64,000 nucleotides of DNA from JACCZR01 sp963844805 (GTDB lineage: Bacteria; Actinomycetota; Thermoleophilia; Solirubrobacterales; Thermoleophilaceae): positions 62,001 through 126,000 of the forward strand of contig CAWJPU010000009.1 in the NCBI GenBank assembly GCA_963844805.1. The letters are read 5' to 3'. The stretch's first letter is position 1. Each line of letters starts with the position of its first letter. Of the stretch, positions 35,830 to 44,729 are shown one piece after another. A program made the position numbers and the translations under genes. The notes below the pieces were generated by a model. The model saw only the letters and a list, made by a program, of their open reading frames with translations, had not been told where the DNA came from and did no database searches.

Positions 35830-37002
35830 AGCGCGCCCGGAGGTGGCCCGCTCGAGCTCCTCGAGGCGGTCCAGCGGCAGCGGGCCGTGGCCCGAGCCGC
35901 CGCATACCTCGAGCAGCAGCTGCTCGTAGGCCGAGGCCACCGCGTCCCAGGAGTAGCGCTCGGCGCGCCGCAATGCCTTGGCGCGGAAGTCCTGCACGGT
36001 CTCGGGCTCGTCCAGCAGGCGCTCGAGCTTGCGGGCCAGGTCCGGCACGCCGTCCTCGCCCGAGAAGTACACGCCGGCGTCGCCCACGGTCTCGGCGTTG
36101 GGGCGGTAGTCGTTGACCAGCACGCAGTTGCCCGCGGCGAGCGACTCCAGGATCACCGGGTGGGTGCCGCCCACCTCGGTCGGCGCGCAGAAGAGGTAGG
36201 CGTTGCGCTGCAGCTCCCAGTAGCCGGGGCCGAACACGTAGCCGGGGAAGATCACGCGCGGGTCGGCCGCGCGGCGCACACGGGTGATGTACTCCGAGGC
36301 GTAGGGCGCGCCGCCCACCACCACCAGCTTCATCCCCCGGGTCTTGGCCGAGGGGATGCGCGACCACGCCTCCACCAGCAGGTGCGGGTTGTTCTCGGGC
36401 TCCAGGCGGCCGACGAACAGGACGTAGCGGCGCGGCTCCAAGCCGAGCTTCTCCAGCACGCCGCCGTCGGTGTGCTCGGGCACCTCGGCGCCGTAGGGCA
36501 CCACGCCGATCTCGCGCCCGTAGCGGCGCTGGTAGATCGCGGCGACCGCGTGCGAGTCGGTCATCGCCCGCGTGGCCATCGTCGGCGACATCCGCTCGGC
36601 CGCCCGCAGGTAGGCCTTGGCGAACCGGTTCCACTTGCGCCGGTCGGAGTCGAGGCCGTCGACGTTGATCACGGTCGGGATGCCGGCCGCCCGGGTGATC
36701 AGGCACAGCGGGCTGTTGCCGGCGATGAAGAACAGCGCCACGTCCGGGCGCCGGCGGCCGGCGTGGACGCTGGACAGCAGCGTGTGCACGAAGGTGTCCA
36801 GGTACTTGTTGCGCACGGTGGGCAGGTGCACCAGCCGCGCGCCCTTCCACTCCTGGATCTCGGGAGAGACCACGTGGGGGCGGCAGTAGACGGTGACCCG
36901 GTGCCCACGGGCGGTCAGGCGAGCGGTGATCTGCTCCACCGCCGTCTCGAATCCGCTGTAGGAAGCCGGGATGCCGCGGGTTCCGAGGATGGCGACGTCC
37001 AT
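35797..37002 (-). CDS. GT4 glycosyltransferase with DUF1972 N-terminal domain
   Basis: The 401-residue protein begins MDVAILGTRGIPASYSGFET, the hallmark of the DUF1972-containing rhamnosyltransferase-like GT4 group. It then has VINVDGLDSDRRKWNRFAKA, VPYGAEVPE, the donor site LFVGRLEPENNPHLLVEA and TEVGGTHPVILESLAAGN. Members of this group add rhamnose or related sugars to lipid-linked precursors. A TACCCT box ends eleven bases before the ATG. Confidence 0.88.
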   Translation of the reverse strand: MDVAILGTRGIPASYSGFETAVEQITARLTARGHRVTVYCRPHVVSPEIQEWKGARLVHLPTVRNKYLDTFVHTLLSSVHAGRRRPDVALFFIAGNSPLCLITRAAGIPTVINVDGLDSDRRKWNRFAKAYLRAAERMSPTMATRAMTDSHAVAAIYQRRYGREIGVVPYGAEVPEHTDGGVLEKLGLEPRRYVLFVGRLEPENNPHLLVEAWSRIPSAKTRGMKLVVVGGAPYASEYITRVRRAADPRVIFPGYVFGPGYWELQRNAYLFCAPTEVGGTHPVILESLAAGNCVLVNDYRPNAETVGDAGVYFSGEDGVPDLARKLERLLDEPETVQDFRAKALRRAERYSWDAVASAYEQLLLEVCGGSGHGPLPLDRLEELERATSGRALAPAAHDPHG

Positions 37003-37013
37003 GCGGGCTCGCC

Positions 37014-37019
37014 AGGGTA
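37014..37019 (-). promoter_or_regulatory. -10-like box TACCCT
   Basis: TACCCT on the minus strand ends eleven bases before ATG 37002, at the long end of the spacing seen for other units. Confidence 0.35.
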
Positions 37020-37066
37020 CTGGCCAGGCCCTGGCGTTCGGCCGCGGCCGGTGGTATTCAGGTCGC

Positions 37067-39360
37067 GTGCAACGCAGAGGAGCAGGAGCGGCCTGGGCGC
37101 TGGCCGGGGTCGTCTTGGTCCTACGTGGCCTGCCCCGCCGCGAGCCACGCCGTCGCGCTGGGCGACGGCAAGGTGGTCACCAAGAGCCCGCGTCCCGGGC
37201 TCGCGCTCTCCTGCGCCTCGCCCCGGGGCAGAGCCGAGGGCGGCCGGCCGTGGATCCTGGGGCACCGCTACAACCAGCGGGCCCGTCCGGTCGTGGACGG
37301 GCGCCGGCTGTGGCCCAACGCCCGCTTCGTGCTGCGCAACGGCCGGCGCAACCGCGCCTTCGTCGCCAACGGCCTGCCGCGGAGGACGAGGTCCGGCGTA
37401 TTCCCGCCCGCGGCGGGCGACGACGCCCGCCCCTTCGCCGGCGGCGAGGCCGCCATCCGCTCCCGCACGCTGATCGGCACGACGCCCCTGCGGCCCCGTC
37501 GCCTGCGCCGCGCCCGCTGCCTGCGGGCCGGCCGGCCCGTGGCCATCGGGCTGGACGGCGTCCCGATCTACCGCGCCTTCTCCGCCGCGGGCCGCGACCT
37601 GGTCGCCCGCGAGGTCACCGACCGCTGCGGCGGCGCGACCGACTCCACCGGCCTGCTGCGCCGGCGCACCGGCTCACGCTGCCTGGACACCGAGCGCCGG
37701 CGCCATTCGCCGCTGGTGGCCTTCGCCCGCGACGGGATCAGGCTCTACGGCCGCCGCGGCGAGCGCGGCAAGCTGCTGCGCAGCAGGGACCTGGACGCCT
37801 GCCACGGGCACACCCACCGCCTGCGGATCAACGGCCGCCTGCGGCGCCGCTACCACTACCACGTCACCGGGGACTTCCCGTACACGGTCGGCTGCTTCCG
37901 CGCCCGCCCGTCGGGCGTCGTGGCGGACCGGCCGGCCCGGCGAGCGCCGTCGTGGCGCCCCAGGCCACCTCGATCACCGCCTCGCCGGGGCTCACCTCGA
38001 TCACCGCCTCGCCGGGGCTCTTTCCCGTCCTTCCGCTCCGACGTGACCGACTACGTGACCCGCTGCACCGGAGCGCCGGTGAGCGTGATCGTCCGGGCCC
38101 GGAACGGAGACCGCGTGTCGGTGGACCGCGCGGCTGCCCGCAGCGGCGATTTCAGCGCCTCGGTCCCGCTGGCTTCCGGTCAGCGCTTCGAGCTCAACGT
38201 GAACGGCCGCGTGCACCACGTCCGCTGCCTGCCCGGCAACTTCCCGTCCTGGACGGCGCAGCGCCGCGGCACCCCGCAGGCCGAGGGATACGTGAGCACG
38301 CCGGCCTTCGGGGACCGCAAGTCGCCGTTCGTGGTGATCTTCGACAACCACGGCGTGCCGGTCTGGTGGCAAGACACCCACAGCGGCCCCTCCACCGCCC
38401 ACCTGATGCCCAATGGCAACCTGGTCTGGTTCGAGCTGGCCTCCGGCCCGCTGGGCACCAACTCCAGCCTGGCCTTCACCGAGCGCCGCCTGGACGGCAG
38501 CGAGGTGCGGCGGATCAAAGCGGTGGGCCACGCCGACCGACTTCCACGAGCTGGTGAGGCTGCCCAACGGCAACTCGCTGGTGCTGGTCTACCGCCCGCG
38601 CGACGGCGTGGACCTCTCGGCTCACGGCGGCCCCGCCAACGCCACCGTGCTGGACGCCGAGGTGCAGGAGATCGCGCCGGACGGCAGCGTCGCCTGGTCC
38701 TGGAACTCGGCGGGGAGGATCGGCATCGACGAGGTGCAGCGCTGGTGGGACTACATCCTGGCCAACCCCGTCCACCTCGAGGACGGGCGCACGGCCTACG
38801 ACGTCGCGCACCCGAACTCGATCGAGCCCGACGGCGACGGGCTGATCATCTCGCTCCGGCACATCAACGCGCGTGCTGCGGATCGACAAGGGCACGGGCA
38901 ACATCACCTGGAAGCTCGGCGGCACCACGACCTCGAAGTCGCTGTCCATCGTCGGGCGACCCGCTGGGCGCCTCGAGCTTCGGCGGCCAGCACGATGCTC
39001 GCAAGCTGAGCGACGGCACGATCACGCTGCACGACAACCGCTCCACCTACGACCAGCCCCCGCGCTCGCTGCGCTACCGGCTCGACCTGGGCGCCAAGAC
39101 CGCGCCGCTGCTCGAGAGCATCTCCGACCCGCTGGTGACCTCGTCGTTCTGCTGCGGCAGCTCGCGGCGGCTGCCCGGCGGCAACTGGGTCTCGGGCTGG
39201 GGCGGCAGCGAGTACACGAGCGAGCAGACCCCGTCCGGCGCCCCGGTCATGCGGCTGCGCCTGCCGGACATCTTCTCCTACCGCACCATCCCGCTGAGTC
39301 GCCGGCCAGCTCAGCCCGACGGCTCTACGGGCCGGGATGGACGCCATGCACCCGCGCTGA
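37067..39360 (+). CDS. Secreted YHYH-domain/arylsulfotransferase fusion, seven frameshifts
   Basis: Joining frames gives about 762 residues: a signal sequence (AAWALAGVVLV, then ACPAASHA), a YHYH domain with VAIGLDGVPIYRAF, CHGHTHRLRINGR and YHYHVTGDFPYTVGCF (about residues 150-285), a short linker, and an Arylsulfotran_2-type domain with FDNHGVPVWWQDTHSG, LMPNGNLVWFE, TDFHELVRLPNGN, HPNSIEPDGDG and FGGQHDARKLSDGT. Single extra bases near 37121, 38026, 38536, 38872, 38957 and 39300 and one missing base near 37950 break it. No second signal sequence precedes the sulfotransferase part, so one protein is more likely than two. It would act outside the cell, moving sulfate between acceptors; seven breaks could also mean real decay. 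Confidence 0.68.
37967..38020 (+). repeat. Perfect 27-bp tandem duplication (TSITASPGL twice)
   Basis: Bases 37967-37993 are repeated exactly at 37994-38020. In the inferred reading frame they encode TSITASPGL twice, just before the sulfotransferase N-terminal domain and between two of the frameshifts. Confidence 0.95.
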
Positions 39361-39919
39361 GACGAGGAACGAGCCCTCCTCGCGCTTCAGCGGCGCGACA
39401 TCGAAGCCCAGGTCGTCGAGCAGCCGCTCCAGCGAGCGGGCGGTGAAGAAGCGCAGGTGGGGCGACAGCGGGTCGAAGACCTCCTCGAAGCCGTTCCACA
39501 GCGCGCGCAGCGCGGTCAGCCGGCCGTGAGCGGGCGTGGTGAGCGCCAGGGTGCCGTCCGGGCGCAGCACGCGCCGCGCCTCGGAGAGGAACAGCTGCAC
39601 GTCCCGCACGTGCTCGATCGTCTCCACGCAGACCACGAGGTCGAAGCCGCCGTCGAGGAAGGGGAGCGGCTCGTCGGGCGCCAGCTGGACGAACTCCGTG
39701 TCGGGCATCCGCCCGCGGGCGCGCGAGAGCGCCAGCTCGGAGACGTCGGCCCCGACCACGCGGCTCGGCCTTCAGCTCCTTGGTCAGGCGGCCGTCGCCG
39801 CAGCCCAGGTCGAGCGCGTCCTGGGCGTCGGGCAGCCCGCGCACGAACCGCGCCAGGTGCCGCGGCGGCGGGCCGGCGTCGGGGACCAGCTCCCAGATGT
39901 CGTCGTCGAACCGGCTCAC
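39325..39919 (-). CDS. Class I SAM-dependent methyltransferase, frameshifted
   Basis: Starting at GTG 39919 (SRFDDDIWELVPDAGPPPRH), the SAM loop DALDLGCGDGRLTKELKAE is followed by one extra base near 39763. The corrected frame reads VVGADVSELALSRARGRMPD, VCVETIEHVRDVQLFLSEA and LRPDGTLALTTPAHG, for about 197 residues. It is a Methyltransf_11-type enzyme of unknown substrate. Its 3' end overlaps the sulfotransferase gene by 36 bases. A TAGCCT box lies 19 bases upstream (39939-39944). Confidence 0.78.
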
Positions 39920-39954
39920 GGCTCATGTCCCGGCTGCCAGGCTACGCGCCAGCG

Positions 39955-40970
39955 ATGGCCGACCTCGTCGTAGCGCAGGACCTCCGCGTGCTCGGGCGGC
40001 CCGGCCCCGCCGGCAGCGGCATCGGGCGCTACGTCGAGTGCCTGCACGAGGCGCTGCTCGAGCGCGCGGGCGAGCTCGGCCTCCGCATCGAGCCGATCAC
40101 CGAGCCCCAGCGCTGGGAGCCGATGGAGCACCTGGTCCAGGCGCGCGCGGTCAAAGCGGCTGGGCGCCGACGTGCTGCACACGCCCTCGCTCGACTTCCT
40201 CAGCCTGCGCCCCGGCGCGCCACTGGTGGTGACGCTGCACGACCTGGCGCCGCTGAAGAAGCCCGACGTCTACCTGCGGACCGGCCTGCTGCACAAGCTG
40301 CGCTACCGGGCGGTGCGCCGCGCCCGCCGGGTGATGGTCCACTCGCGCGTCGTGGCCGCGGACGGCGAGCGGATGCTCGGGCTGGACCCCGAGCGCATCG
40401 TCGTCGTGCCTCTGGCCGTGCCGCCCGGCTTCGCGCCGGTGGACGAGCCGCGCGAGCTGCTGTCGCGGCTGGGCCTGCCCGCGCACTTCCTGCTGTGGGT
40501 GGGCTCGCTCGACCCGATCGACCCGCGCAAGGGGATCGAGCCGCTCGTGGACGCGGTGGCCGCGGGCGACGGCCCGCCGCTGGTGCTGGCGGGCGCGGCG
40601 TCGCCCGCGGCGGGCGACCGGCTGGCCCGCCCGGGCCGCGTGCTGGTGCTGGGCCGCGTCAGCGACCACGAGCTGAAGGCGCTCTACACCGCCGCCGAGG
40701 CGCTGATCTTCCCCTCCGAGGACGAGGGCTTCGGCTTCCCGCCGCTGGAGGCGCTGGCCTGCGGGACGCCGGTGGCCGCCTACGCGGCCGGCTCGCTGCC
40801 CGAGGTGCTCGAGGGCGTGGAGGAGGCGGTGCTGGTGGAGCCCGGGAACACCGCGGCGCTGCTCGAGGCCGCAGCCGGTCTCGCCGGGGACGCGGGCCCG
40901 GCCGCCGACGCGCGACTGGGGGCAGGTGGCCGCCGAGGCGGCGACGGTGTTCCGCGCCGCGGCCGCCTAG
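39955..40970 (+). CDS. GT4 family glycosyltransferase, two frameshifts
   Basis: From ATG 39955 the protein begins ADLVVAQDLRVLGRPGPAGS, with the glycine-rich SGIGRYVECL loop. An extra A near 40155 (GTCAAAGCGG for GTCAAGCGG) and an extra C near 40914 break the frame. The corrected reading has VVTLHDLAPLKKPDVYLRTG, the donor site VGSLDPIDPRKGIEPLVDA and E-x7-E in EGFGFPPLEALACG, and ends WGQVAAEAATVFRAAAA, about 337 residues. The stop forms a CTAG shared with the convergent hydrolase gene. An upstream ATG at 39925 would add ten residues. Confidence 0.8.
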
Positions 40971-41863
40971 AGGGCCGCGACCGCGTCGTCGATGGCTGCG
41001 GCCACCCGGCCCGCGCCGTCGCCCAGGACGATCGTGTAGTGGTTGACCCCCTGGACCTCCTCGACCGTGGCGGCGGGCTGGGCCTCGCGGAAGGCCAGCA
41101 GGGCTTCGAGCGGGATGAAGGGGTCCTCGTCCAGCAGCCCGCGCGGGGCGCGCAGCAGCCACAGGGGGGCCTTGACCTGGGCGGCCGCCGCCGTGGCGGT
41201 CCCGTCCATCATCAGCTCCGCGCCGTCGGCCCGCACGGCGTCCTCGGAGACCACGCTGCGCCCGTCGGGGCCGAGGTCGTAGCGGACGTAGTCCTCGACG
41301 TCCTCGTTCCAGCGGTCGCCGTCGAGGGCCGGGTGCTGCTTCCAGAACTCGACGTAGGCGTCGGGGCCGTCGAAGGTCATGCGCAGCCGCTCGATGGCCG
41401 GGCCGAGGAAGGCCTCCAGCGCCGCATCGGGATCCACGCCCTCGGGAAGGATCACCGGCAGGCCGCCGTCCACCAGCACCACCGCGCCCGCCCGGCCGGG
41501 GTTGTCCACCGCGGTGCGGGCGGCCACGTAGGCGCCCATGGAGTGCCCGGCGAGGACCGCGCGGTCGACCCCCTGGTCGTCGAGCACGGCGATCAGGTCG
41601 GCGGCGTGGGCCTCGAGGCTGCCCCGCGGCGGCCCGACCGTGGCGCTCCTGCCGCGGCCGCGCAGGTCGGGCGCCAGCACGCACACCTCGGGGCGGCGCT
41701 CGAGCAGCTCGCGCACGACGGGCCGCCAGCCCAGGTGCGAGGCGGTGATGCCGTGGGCGGCCACCACCACTGCCTCGGCGTCGGCGCGGGCGGGGCCGGC
41801 CCGGGCGACGTTCAGGTCGCCGCCCTCGACGTCCACCGACAGCGTTTCGGCGAAGGGGTCCAC
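40967..41863 (-). CDS. Alpha/beta hydrolase
   Basis: The 298-residue protein has the oxyanion segment VVVAAHGITASHLGWRPVV, the nucleophile elbow AGHSMGAYVAARTAV and a C-terminal His in GVNHYTIVLGDG, giving a plausible Ser-Asp-His triad. The substrate is unknown; an esterase or lipase-like role is generic for the family. It starts at GTG with TAGCCT eight bases upstream and is divergent from the phosphatase gene. It shares a CTAG double stop with the GT4 gene. Confidence 0.82.
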   Translation of the reverse strand: MDPFAETLSVDVEGGDLNVARAGPARADAEAVVVAAHGITASHLGWRPVVRELLERRPEVCVLAPDLRGRGRSATVGPPRGSLEAHAADLIAVLDDQGVDRAVLAGHSMGAYVAARTAVDNPGRAGAVVLVDGGLPVILPEGVDPDAALEAFLGPAIERLRMTFDGPDAYVEFWKQHPALDGDRWNEDVEDYVRYDLGPDGRSVVSEDAVRADGAELMMDGTATAAAAQVKAPLWLLRAPRGLLDEDPFIPLEALLAFREAQPAATVEEVQGVNHYTIVLGDGAGRVAAAIDDAVAAL

Positions 41864-41871
41864 CTGTCCGC

Positions 41872-41877
41872 AGGCTA
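41872..41877 (-). promoter_or_regulatory. -10-like box TAGCCT, leaderless promoter candidate
   Basis: TAGCCT on the minus strand ends eight bases before GTG 41863. Confidence 0.45.
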
Positions 41878-41931
41878 CCGCCGGGACGCAGCCCGATCGT
41901 CGTTCGGGCGAGTACCGCCGGTCGATCCAAT

Positions 41932-41937
41932 TACGCT
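41932..41937 (+). promoter_or_regulatory. -10-like box TACGCT, leaderless promoter candidate
   Basis: TACGCT ends six bases before GTG 41944, in an otherwise GC-rich stretch; the preceding bases (ccaatt) are locally AT-rich. Confidence 0.42.
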
Positions 41938-41943
41938 GCGCGC

Positions 41944-42736
41944 GTGCCCGCCCCCGACTGGCTCGAGCTCTGCCGCCGCGCGGCCGGCCGGGCCGCCGAG
42001 GCGCTCGACCGCCAGGCCGACCGCTCCGAGGCGGTGGGCAGCGGCGCCGGCGGCGACACCACCCTGGCGCTCGACCGCGCCTCCGAGGACGCGGTGTTCG
42101 CGCGAGCTGGAGGCGCTGGACGGCGGGCTGCTCGCCGTCTCCGAGGAGCGCGGCGAGGTGGAGGTCAACGGGGGCGGCGCCCTGCGCGTGGTGATCGACC
42201 CCGTGGACGGCTCGCGCAACGCCCGCCGCCCGGTCGCCCCCTACGCGCTGTCGGTGGCCGTGGCCGACGGCCCGTCGGTGGGCGACGTGATCTTCGGCTT
42301 CGTGCACGAGTTCGAGCTCGGCCAGGAGTGGTGGGCCGAGCGCGGCGGGGGCGCCTTCCGCGACGGCGAGCGCCTGAGCACCAGCGGCGCGGACCAGCCC
42401 GAGCTGCTCGGCCTGGAGAACACCCACCCGGCCCGGGTGGCGGCCGCCAGCGGGGCGCTGGAGGCCACCGGCGCCGAGCGCCTGCGGGCCCTGGGCGCCG
42501 TGGCGGTGTCGCTGTGCCTCGTGGGCTCCGGCGGGCTCGACGCCATGCTCACGCTCGGCGAGACCCGCTCGGTCGACCTGGCCGCCGGACAGCTCGTGGT
42601 GCGCGAGGCCGGCGGCGCGGTGGCCCTGCCCGAGGCCGGCGACCTCGCTGCCCCGCTGGGCCTCGACATGCGCTCGCGCGTGCTGGCCGCGGCCACGCCG
42701 GCAGGCCTGGACCGGCTGCGGGCCGCCTTCCCGTGA
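41944..42736 (+). CDS. Inositol monophosphatase-family phosphatase, frameshifted
   Basis: The protein begins PAPDWLELCRRAAGRAAEAL. One extra C near 42104 (GCG-C-GAG) breaks the frame; the corrected part carries the metal-binding VVIDPVDGSRNARRPVAPYA, a variant of the family's DPLDGTxNF motif, and ends with SVDLAAGQLVVREAGGAVAL, the second metal site region, for about 263 residues. It could act on inositol or sugar phosphates or on PAP, which would suit a locus with a sulfotransferase, but that link is only a guess. It is coupled to the next GT2 gene by GTGA. Confidence 0.78.
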
Positions 42737-43611
42737 GCCGCCCCGCGGTGGACGTCGTGGTCCCCTTCGCGGGGCCGTCCGAGCGGCTGGCGGACCTGGC
42801 CGGGCGCCTGGGCGCGCTGGAGCTCGGTCCCGGCGACACGCTGCTGATCGTCGACAACAACGAGCGGCCCTGCCCGCCGCCCTCCGCGGGCGCGCCGGTG
42901 CTGTGGGCCGGGGAGCGCCCGACCCCGGCCCACGCGCGCAACCGGGGTACCGCGGCCGGGGCCAACGACTGGGTCGTCTTCCTCGACGCCGACGCGATCC
43001 CCCAGCCGGGGCTGCTGGACCGCCTGTTCGAGCCGCCGCCGGGCGAGCGAACCGCCCTGCTGGCGGGCGACATCGCCGACGCCGAGGTGCCGCCCGGCGG
43101 CCCGGCGATGGGCCGCTGGGCCTATATGCGCCGGCTGAGCGAGCAGGCCAACACCTATCGCCAGCGCTGGGGCTGGCCCCAGACCGCCAACGTCGCCTGC
43201 CGCCGCGCCGCGTTCGAGGAGGTGGGCGGCTTTCGCGCCGAGCTGCGGGCGGCCGAGGACGCCGACCTGACCTACCGCCTGGAGCGCGCCGGGTGGGAGG
43301 CCGAGCGCCGCGACCACGCGCTGGTGACCCACGTCAACCGCGACAGCGCGCTCGGCTTCGCCCGCCAGAAGCTGGTCCACGGGGCGGGTGGCGCCTGGCT
43401 GGAGCGCGAGTACCCGGGCGCCCTACCCGCGCAGCGGCTGCCCGGTCTGCTCTGGTGGGGCGTGCGCTACCTGGTGCGTGGACTGTGCGCCGCCGCCCGC
43501 CGGCGCAGCCGCGACCGGGCGCTGTGGGCGGTCTTCCGCCCGCTGGAGCTGATCGCCTACGAGCTCGGGCGGTCGCGCTCGAACCTCCGGCCTCCGCGCA
43601 CCCGGCCCTAG
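42733..43611 (+). CDS. GT2 family glycosyltransferase (paralogue of the gene at 44726)
   Basis: The 292-residue protein has SRPAVDVVVPFAGPSERLAD, LDADAIPQPGLLDRLFEP at the metal site, NVACRRAAFEEVGGFRAEL and a hydrophobic C-terminal part ending WAVFRPLELIAYELGRSRS. It is clearly related to the GT2 at 44726 (same motifs, same ending), with the mutase gene between them. A role in adding galactofuranose is possible given the adjacent mutase but unproven. Its TAG stop is also the start of the mutase gene's TAGGCT box. Confidence 0.83.
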   Translation: MSRPAVDVVVPFAGPSERLADLAGRLGALELGPGDTLLIVDNNERPCPPPSAGAPVLWAGERPTPAHARNRGTAAGANDWVVFLDADAIPQPGLLDRLFEPPPGERTALLAGDIADAEVPPGGPAMGRWAYMRRLSEQANTYRQRWGWPQTANVACRRAAFEEVGGFRAELRAAEDADLTYRLERAGWEAERRDHALVTHVNRDSALGFARQKLVHGAGGAWLEREYPGALPAQRLPGLLWWGVRYLVRGLCAAARRRSRDRALWAVFRPLELIAYELGRSRSNLRPPRTRP

Positions 43612-43614
43612 GCT
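43609..43614 (+). promoter_or_regulatory. -10-like box TAGGCT overlapping an upstream stop codon
   Basis: TAGGCT begins with the stop codon of the GT2 gene and ends eight bases before the mutase ATG at 43623. Confidence 0.45.
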
Positions 43615-43622
43615 CGGCGGCG

Positions 43623-44729
43623 ATGCCCCGCGTGCTGATAGTCGGCGCCGGCCTGACCGGCTGCACCCTCGCCTGGCGCCTGGCCCAGGAGGGGATCGCC
43701 GCGACCCTGCTCGAGCAGGCCGAGGTGCCGGGCGGGCTGATCCGCTCCGAGCACATGGGCGGCGTGCTCTACGAGCCGCACGGGTCGCACATCTTCCACA
43801 CCGAGGACACCGAGGTCTGGGAGCTGGCCAACTCCATGACCCCGTTCAACTCCTACCGCCACCGCGTGGACATCGTCGTGGAGGGCAAGGTCCTCAACTG
43901 GCCGATCCTGCTGTCGGACATCGACGCCCAGTCGCGCTCTGAGGAGATCAAGGCCGAGCTGGAGGAACGCCGCGGCCTCGACGCCGAGCAGCGCGCCCAG
44001 GCCGCCGATTTCGAGGAGTGGTGCCTCGACCTCATGGGCCCGATCCTCTACGAGCGCTACATCAGGCCCTATACCGAGAAGCAGTGGGGCCGCCCGGCCC
44101 GAACCCTGTCGGCGCAGTGGGCGCCGCGGAGGGTGTCGGTGCGCTGGGACGACGACCCCTACCTCTTCCCGGATCCCCACCAGGGCTGGCCGGCGGGGCC
44201 CAACGGATACACGGACCTGATCGACGGCCTCCTCGACCACGAGCTGATCGAGGTGCGCTGCGGCACCGGGGTGAGCTTCGAGACGCTCGACCCCGGCGAC
44301 GCCGACGCCGTGGTGCTCACCTGCCCGCTGGACGTGTTCTGCGGCCACCGCTTCGGCACGCTTGACTGGCGCGGTATCGCGGTGCGCTCGGTTCACATCC
44401 CGCACGTCGAGTACGCGCAGGGAGCGATGGTCGTCAACTATCCGGGCCTCGAGTACCCCTTCATCCGCATCCACGAGACCAAGCACGCCTCCGGGCAGGA
44501 GTGCGAGGGGACAGTGCTGGGCTTCGAGTTCACGAATGCACCGACGCGCTACTACCCCATCGAAATGCCGGAGAACAGGGCACTGAACGACCGCTACCAG
44601 GAGTTCCTGCGTGACCAGCTCGGTGCGTTCTTCGCCGGCCGGCTGGCCAACTACCTCTACATCGACATGGACGACTGCATGCGCCAGGCGCTGGACGCGG
44701 CCGAGCAGGAGCTGCTGCCCGCGCTGTGA
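43623..44729 (+). CDS. glf: UDP-galactopyranose mutase
   Basis: The 368-residue flavoprotein starts PRVLIVGAGLTGCTLAWRLA (FAD-binding) and has the mutase segments EPHGSHIFHTEDTEVWELAN, NWPILLSDID, YIRPYTEKQWGRPARTLSAQ and the Arg-containing PTRYYPIEMPEN near the end. It interconverts UDP-galactopyranose and UDP-galactofuranose, supplying galactofuranose for the glycan. Length and motif order match Glf. It sits between two paralogous GT2 genes and overlaps the second by GTGA. Confidence 0.88.
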   Translation: MPRVLIVGAGLTGCTLAWRLAQEGIAATLLEQAEVPGGLIRSEHMGGVLYEPHGSHIFHTEDTEVWELANSMTPFNSYRHRVDIVVEGKVLNWPILLSDIDAQSRSEEIKAELEERRGLDAEQRAQAADFEEWCLDLMGPILYERYIRPYTEKQWGRPARTLSAQWAPRRVSVRWDDDPYLFPDPHQGWPAGPNGYTDLIDGLLDHELIEVRCGTGVSFETLDPGDADAVVLTCPLDVFCGHRFGTLDWRGIAVRSVHIPHVEYAQGAMVVNYPGLEYPFIRIHETKHASGQECEGTVLGFEFTNAPTRYYPIEMPENRALNDRYQEFLRDQLGAFFAGRLANYLYIDMDDCMRQALDAAEQELLPAL

